64,000 nt of DNA, from the NCBI GenBank assembly GCA_030141605.1, contig JAQGDQ010000100.1:310001-374000 (forward strand), given 5' to 3'. Under the pieces are notes generated by a model, which made no database searches, had not been told where the DNA came from, and saw only the letters and a list, made by a program, of their open reading frames with translations. Source of the stretch: Tubiluchus corallicola. Taxonomy: Eukaryota; Priapulida; Priapulimorpha; Priapulimorphida; Tubiluchidae. Of this stretch, positions 60,495 to 64,000 are shown one piece after another (position 1 is the stretch's first letter; every line of letters starts with the position of its first letter). Made by a program: the position numbers and the translations under genes.

Positions 60495-60574
60495 GACGAA
60501 TGAGAATTTTTGTAGTGGTATTATCTTATTAATAATTCATCATTCATCATTATTCCTATTTTTCATTGTAAATT
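60241..60574. repeat. Tandem duplication with unequal CT-microsatellite expansion
   Basis: Copy A 60241-60363 and copy B 60364-60574 both run gctgctgctcaactacgaa ... ctctgacgaatgagaa ... tttttcattgtaaat. The CT run is about 16 bases in A but about 90 (60404-60494) in B, which also carries a short insert (cagaaattacccgaaagg). The Ser-Leu repeat frame here is an artefact. Confidence 0.92.
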
Positions 60575-63500
60575 TTGCATTTTGTAAAATGAACTGTGGT
60601 TTGCAATAAAAAAATAACAATCTCCCTTCCGTTTGCTCCCTTGCTTATACTCTCTTCAAAACAATTTTCTTTTAAATGAGCCAAACTGAAAAAATCTCTC
60701 GGCATTCACATCCAATGTACTCGATCCAAGCAAATCTATTAGTTTAACTTCAACTCGCGCGAGTATGTGCAATAGTTAATTAATTATATGCCAGCAATAT
60801 ACATACAGACGTAACAACAGCAACCAATAGACTAATCATAGCAGGAAGAGGAAGTAATTCAGATGGCGGAGAGGTTTTCACACGTGCCAGCCTAATGGAG
60901 TAAAGCTTTTAATAACAGCCAAATAACAATAAACACGTAAAACAACTAAGTCATTATTGTGATTGATAATAACATTATAAAATGGGAGCGTACATGCAGT
61001 AGTTCACAGCTTTCCTATGGAACAATAATAGTGGTAGACTAGACGAAAACGAAAAGTTCTGGCAAAGGAATTTAAAAAACGCCTTGTGCCACCATTACTA
61101 GTCTACATTTTTTGCTGCAAACTAAAAACTCGGTGATATTTATAAGTGTTACTATTTCGACCCACTGTATTTCATGATAATCCACAAGTAGTAATATGAA
61201 AAAGCTATCAAGGCGAAATTAAAAAGAAAGAGAAGACATTAACTAAAAAGTCATCCCCACGGGCTAAAAAGGATTGCGCGGATTATCATCAGTAATTTAT
61301 GTTATTGTTTCATGCATTATAAGATCAAAAAGTTTTGTTCTTAAATTAATTTTGCAAAACTGTGACTCAAATAAAAAATACTAGATCCAGCCATAGTTAT
61401 TGTAACTAATTACATGAAAACTCCTGCGTGGCTTAAAGTAGAGGACAAGCAAGACAAGTGGGTACGATTTTTGACAAAACTAACAGCAATGACAGCAGCT
61501 GGTCTTCAATATAAACAGATCAGCTAATGTTCTGGCATTTGCAGCTGCTACATAGTTATTGTTTGTCAATGATAAAAAAAGGGAAGCTTGCATTAACTAC
61601 GAGGTTATAATTTGCGAATCGTGACACTGTGGCATATCGTTCACCAACTCGTCGCCTTTGCTGCATTTCTTGTTGTCGCCGTCATCGCTGTCGCCGTCGT
61701 CGTCTATTAATGCTTGTCACGTATAGTTCTTGTTTCCGTAGTGAACCTTAACAACATCGTGATAGTAACAGATGCTACAGCTATTGTTGCTGTTATTCCT
61801 GTCGTTCATTTTGTTGTTGACGACGAATAATGTTTGTTATTATAAAAATTATGACACGCTAAGAATCTTTAAACTACTGTTAGGAATCACTTAACCCGGG
61901 AAGTAGGCAATATAGCTTCATGTCTGAAAAGTAATGTAAGGGAGTTTTAGCTTTACTACGGTGGTAAATTTTGATGTAGCATGAATTTTAATGACTGATA
62001 CACATTTAATAATCATGTAAGTGATTATGTCGTCAACGAGAATAACTACTCAAGACGAAATCGCTGCAGCTGCGGCATGGCGGTGTAACGCTTTATTTGC
62101 TTTTAGTAAAAAAGGAAAATAACATAAAAAAGCGAGGAAACGCATACAAGCCAAATGTCTGTCAGAAATGCTGACAGAACAGCCACAAGGCAGACAGGTG
62201 GTTTAGACTCCTGCTTATACGTTCACTGTGCAATGACTATATAGAATAGTTTTCTATACTCTGCAATGTTAATTATATTGACACTGTAGAGAAACATAAA
62301 AGAAACGTGGAAATGTATACAATGGCAATTCAACAAACACTGAATAACAGCAGAACTTTGCCTGTGGCTTAGGATAACACCAGTAATGCGTTTTATCCTT
62401 TGTAAAAGCGGGAGTGTTAGGAACTTGCAATGTTGAAAGTACGAGTTCGCATTTCTTTGTTTGAAAAAAATAAAATATAGCTATTTATAACTTTTCGCTG
62501 AATTATTGTAATGTAAAATTATGCCATTAAAGAGAACAAACACAACGAGTGAAATGGTTCATGCGTTTCCTAGATCAACGACCTTAATTAATAAATCATA
62601 CACATTTGCTGTGTCTCGTCTTTTTGCGTTGCAGGAAGCACACGCTGAATTTGCTCTGCTTTCTTTATAATAATTTTGAAATTAAACGAATAAGTGACTG
62701 TTTTGTAAATGACACAAAAGAATTTTGTAATATAACTTTTAACTTCGCTATATTTACTGCCAGACTGCCAGTATGCATGACGGCCAGCATGCATGAGGTT
62801 TGTATATACTGTTCAGGGGTTGTGCAAACTCCCAAGTGTAGTAAAGTAAATTATGCAAAGGTCGGCGCCTCTGCAGAATTTTGTACAATTTAGTATATTT
62901 AAGGATTTACTTTATTATTTAAAGGGTAGCATCAATTATACAATTATATGGAATCAGTTTGGCACAATAATCGTGGGAAAACCGTATTCAAAGAAAGTCA
63001 AAAGACAGGCGCGAAAAGTCACCATAAATTAACGCTCTATTATAATAATTACATTCCAGGCCACCCGGCAGAAACAGAAGAATCTTGTACAAGAAACATA
63101 ACGGTCTATTATTTGGGGTCTGGTCCTAAGTGAAATGCCGCACCACATCCGTATGCAAATCTAATTTTAACGGCTTACCTGAAAAACTATGACGCCGGAT
63201 AGGTAAATTTACTCAACCAACTTTTGAAAGAAATTGACAGTACCTTGGAACAGTCATGTATAGAATTGACAAGTTCCTTAGCACGTCTACAGAAGTTAAC
63301 AGAACAAAACTGAGCAAAGTATATGTATCGCATATACTGTATTCTTATGCATACCTATCTTGCATACCTATCTCTATTTCTATTTTCGATATACCTCTAA
63401 ACAAATAAATATAGTCTTTATGTTCTTCATTTGCAAACTTCATAAAGTACAACGAAATTATTGGCATATTGGCAAACTGACATAGTTGACATTTTATAAG

Positions 63501-64000
63501 ATTAGAATAATGAATCAGAACCTAAAATCTTAACGATTTTACTAAGCTGTTGGCTCTAGATTCGTAAAAGAAATTTTATAAAATAATGCGTCAGTGTTCA
63601 CTATGAAATCCATTCCCATACATATATACAATTTTACATTACAGTGTTAGCAAAACTAGAATCAATGATAAAAGTTGCTTTGGTGAGTTCGGCATGCACT
63701 CACATATAGACAAGGATAAAAAAGTATAAAAACAAATGAAGCATGTGAAAAAGTCTTTCTCGCACGGGATCTGCAAACAGACAGAAATGATAACTGTCGC
63801 TTGTTAAACAGCAATTACAACTGGATAAGTTAGAAAGAAAACATTTGCCAACTTGTTAATCTGTTGGGTTTGTTGCACTTAAGGTTATTTATTACTGTTG
63901 GTTTTGGCAGAGAAGGCTGCTTCTTCACATGCACTACCGCGATTAAAAAGAAGCAAATTTGTGGGATCATGTGCATACATGTTGTACATGTCACTGTATG
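60575..64000. other. Intergenic flank, no gene seen
   Basis: 3.4 kb of AT-rich sequence. A cgtcgtc/gtcgcc trinucleotide-rich patch lies near 61655-61710. Short frames (for example 62606-62893 +) show no domain, splice or codon-use support. Confidence 0.55.

Noticed and set aside
60288-60503. Ser-Leu repeat open frame
   Set aside because: Translation of the (CT)n microsatellite.
62606-62893. 95-residue + strand frame
   Set aside because: AT-rich intergenic sequence with no family feature, promoter or splice support.

Overview
The window is nuclear DNA of an animal. It is AT-rich, both genes are split by many short-to-medium GT-AG introns, and introns and flanks carry microsatellites, a decayed LINE, a tRNA-derived SINE array and a small inverted-repeat element. 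The secreted Sema2-type semaphorin (sema + PSI + one Ig, with a short charged Cys/Trp tail and no membrane anchor) points to a protostome or another invertebrate bilaterian. The sequence alone does not fix the phylum or species.

Layout: 1-4227 has no recognisable gene and includes a ~680-base polypyrimidine tract. 4228-32587 (+ strand) holds a large cadherin gene, reconstructed here as 39 coding exons whose splice phases all agree (5,730 coding bases, about 1,909 residues). It encodes a signal peptide, 14 extracellular cadherin (EC) repeats, a membrane-adjacent domain (MAD), one transmembrane helix and a ~135-residue tail. The MAD and a tail motif (PNTN-x-Y-x-x-EGSNP-x-W) place it in the cadherin-23 / protocadherin-15 group. 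Its size and domain count resemble arthropod Cad87A, a CDH23-like cadherin, as I recall that protein.

32588-36086 is a tail-to-tail intergenic region carrying the 3' UTRs. 36087-56033 (- strand) is the semaphorin gene, 18 coding exons (2,085 bases, about 694 residues), with an upstream 5'-UTR splice acceptor. 56159-64000 is upstream flank and probable promoter or leader-intron sequence without coding genes, and contains a small tandem duplication with an expanded CT repeat.

Mobile and repeat content: a minus-strand LINE 3' end in cadherin intron 9; four tandem ~376-bp units, each holding the same tRNA-derived SINE, in semaphorin intron 1; a 152-bp element with 20-bp terminal inverted repeats beside AT microsatellites; and two candidate dispersed repeats in semaphorin introns. 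The two genes are neighbours and I infer no shared pathway. One encodes a surface adhesion/tether-type cadherin and the other a secreted guidance ligand. I found no bacterial-type system, CRISPR array, rRNA or intact tRNA gene. The most unusual points are the calcium-linker degeneracy around EC12 of the cadherin and the tandemly amplified SINE unit.
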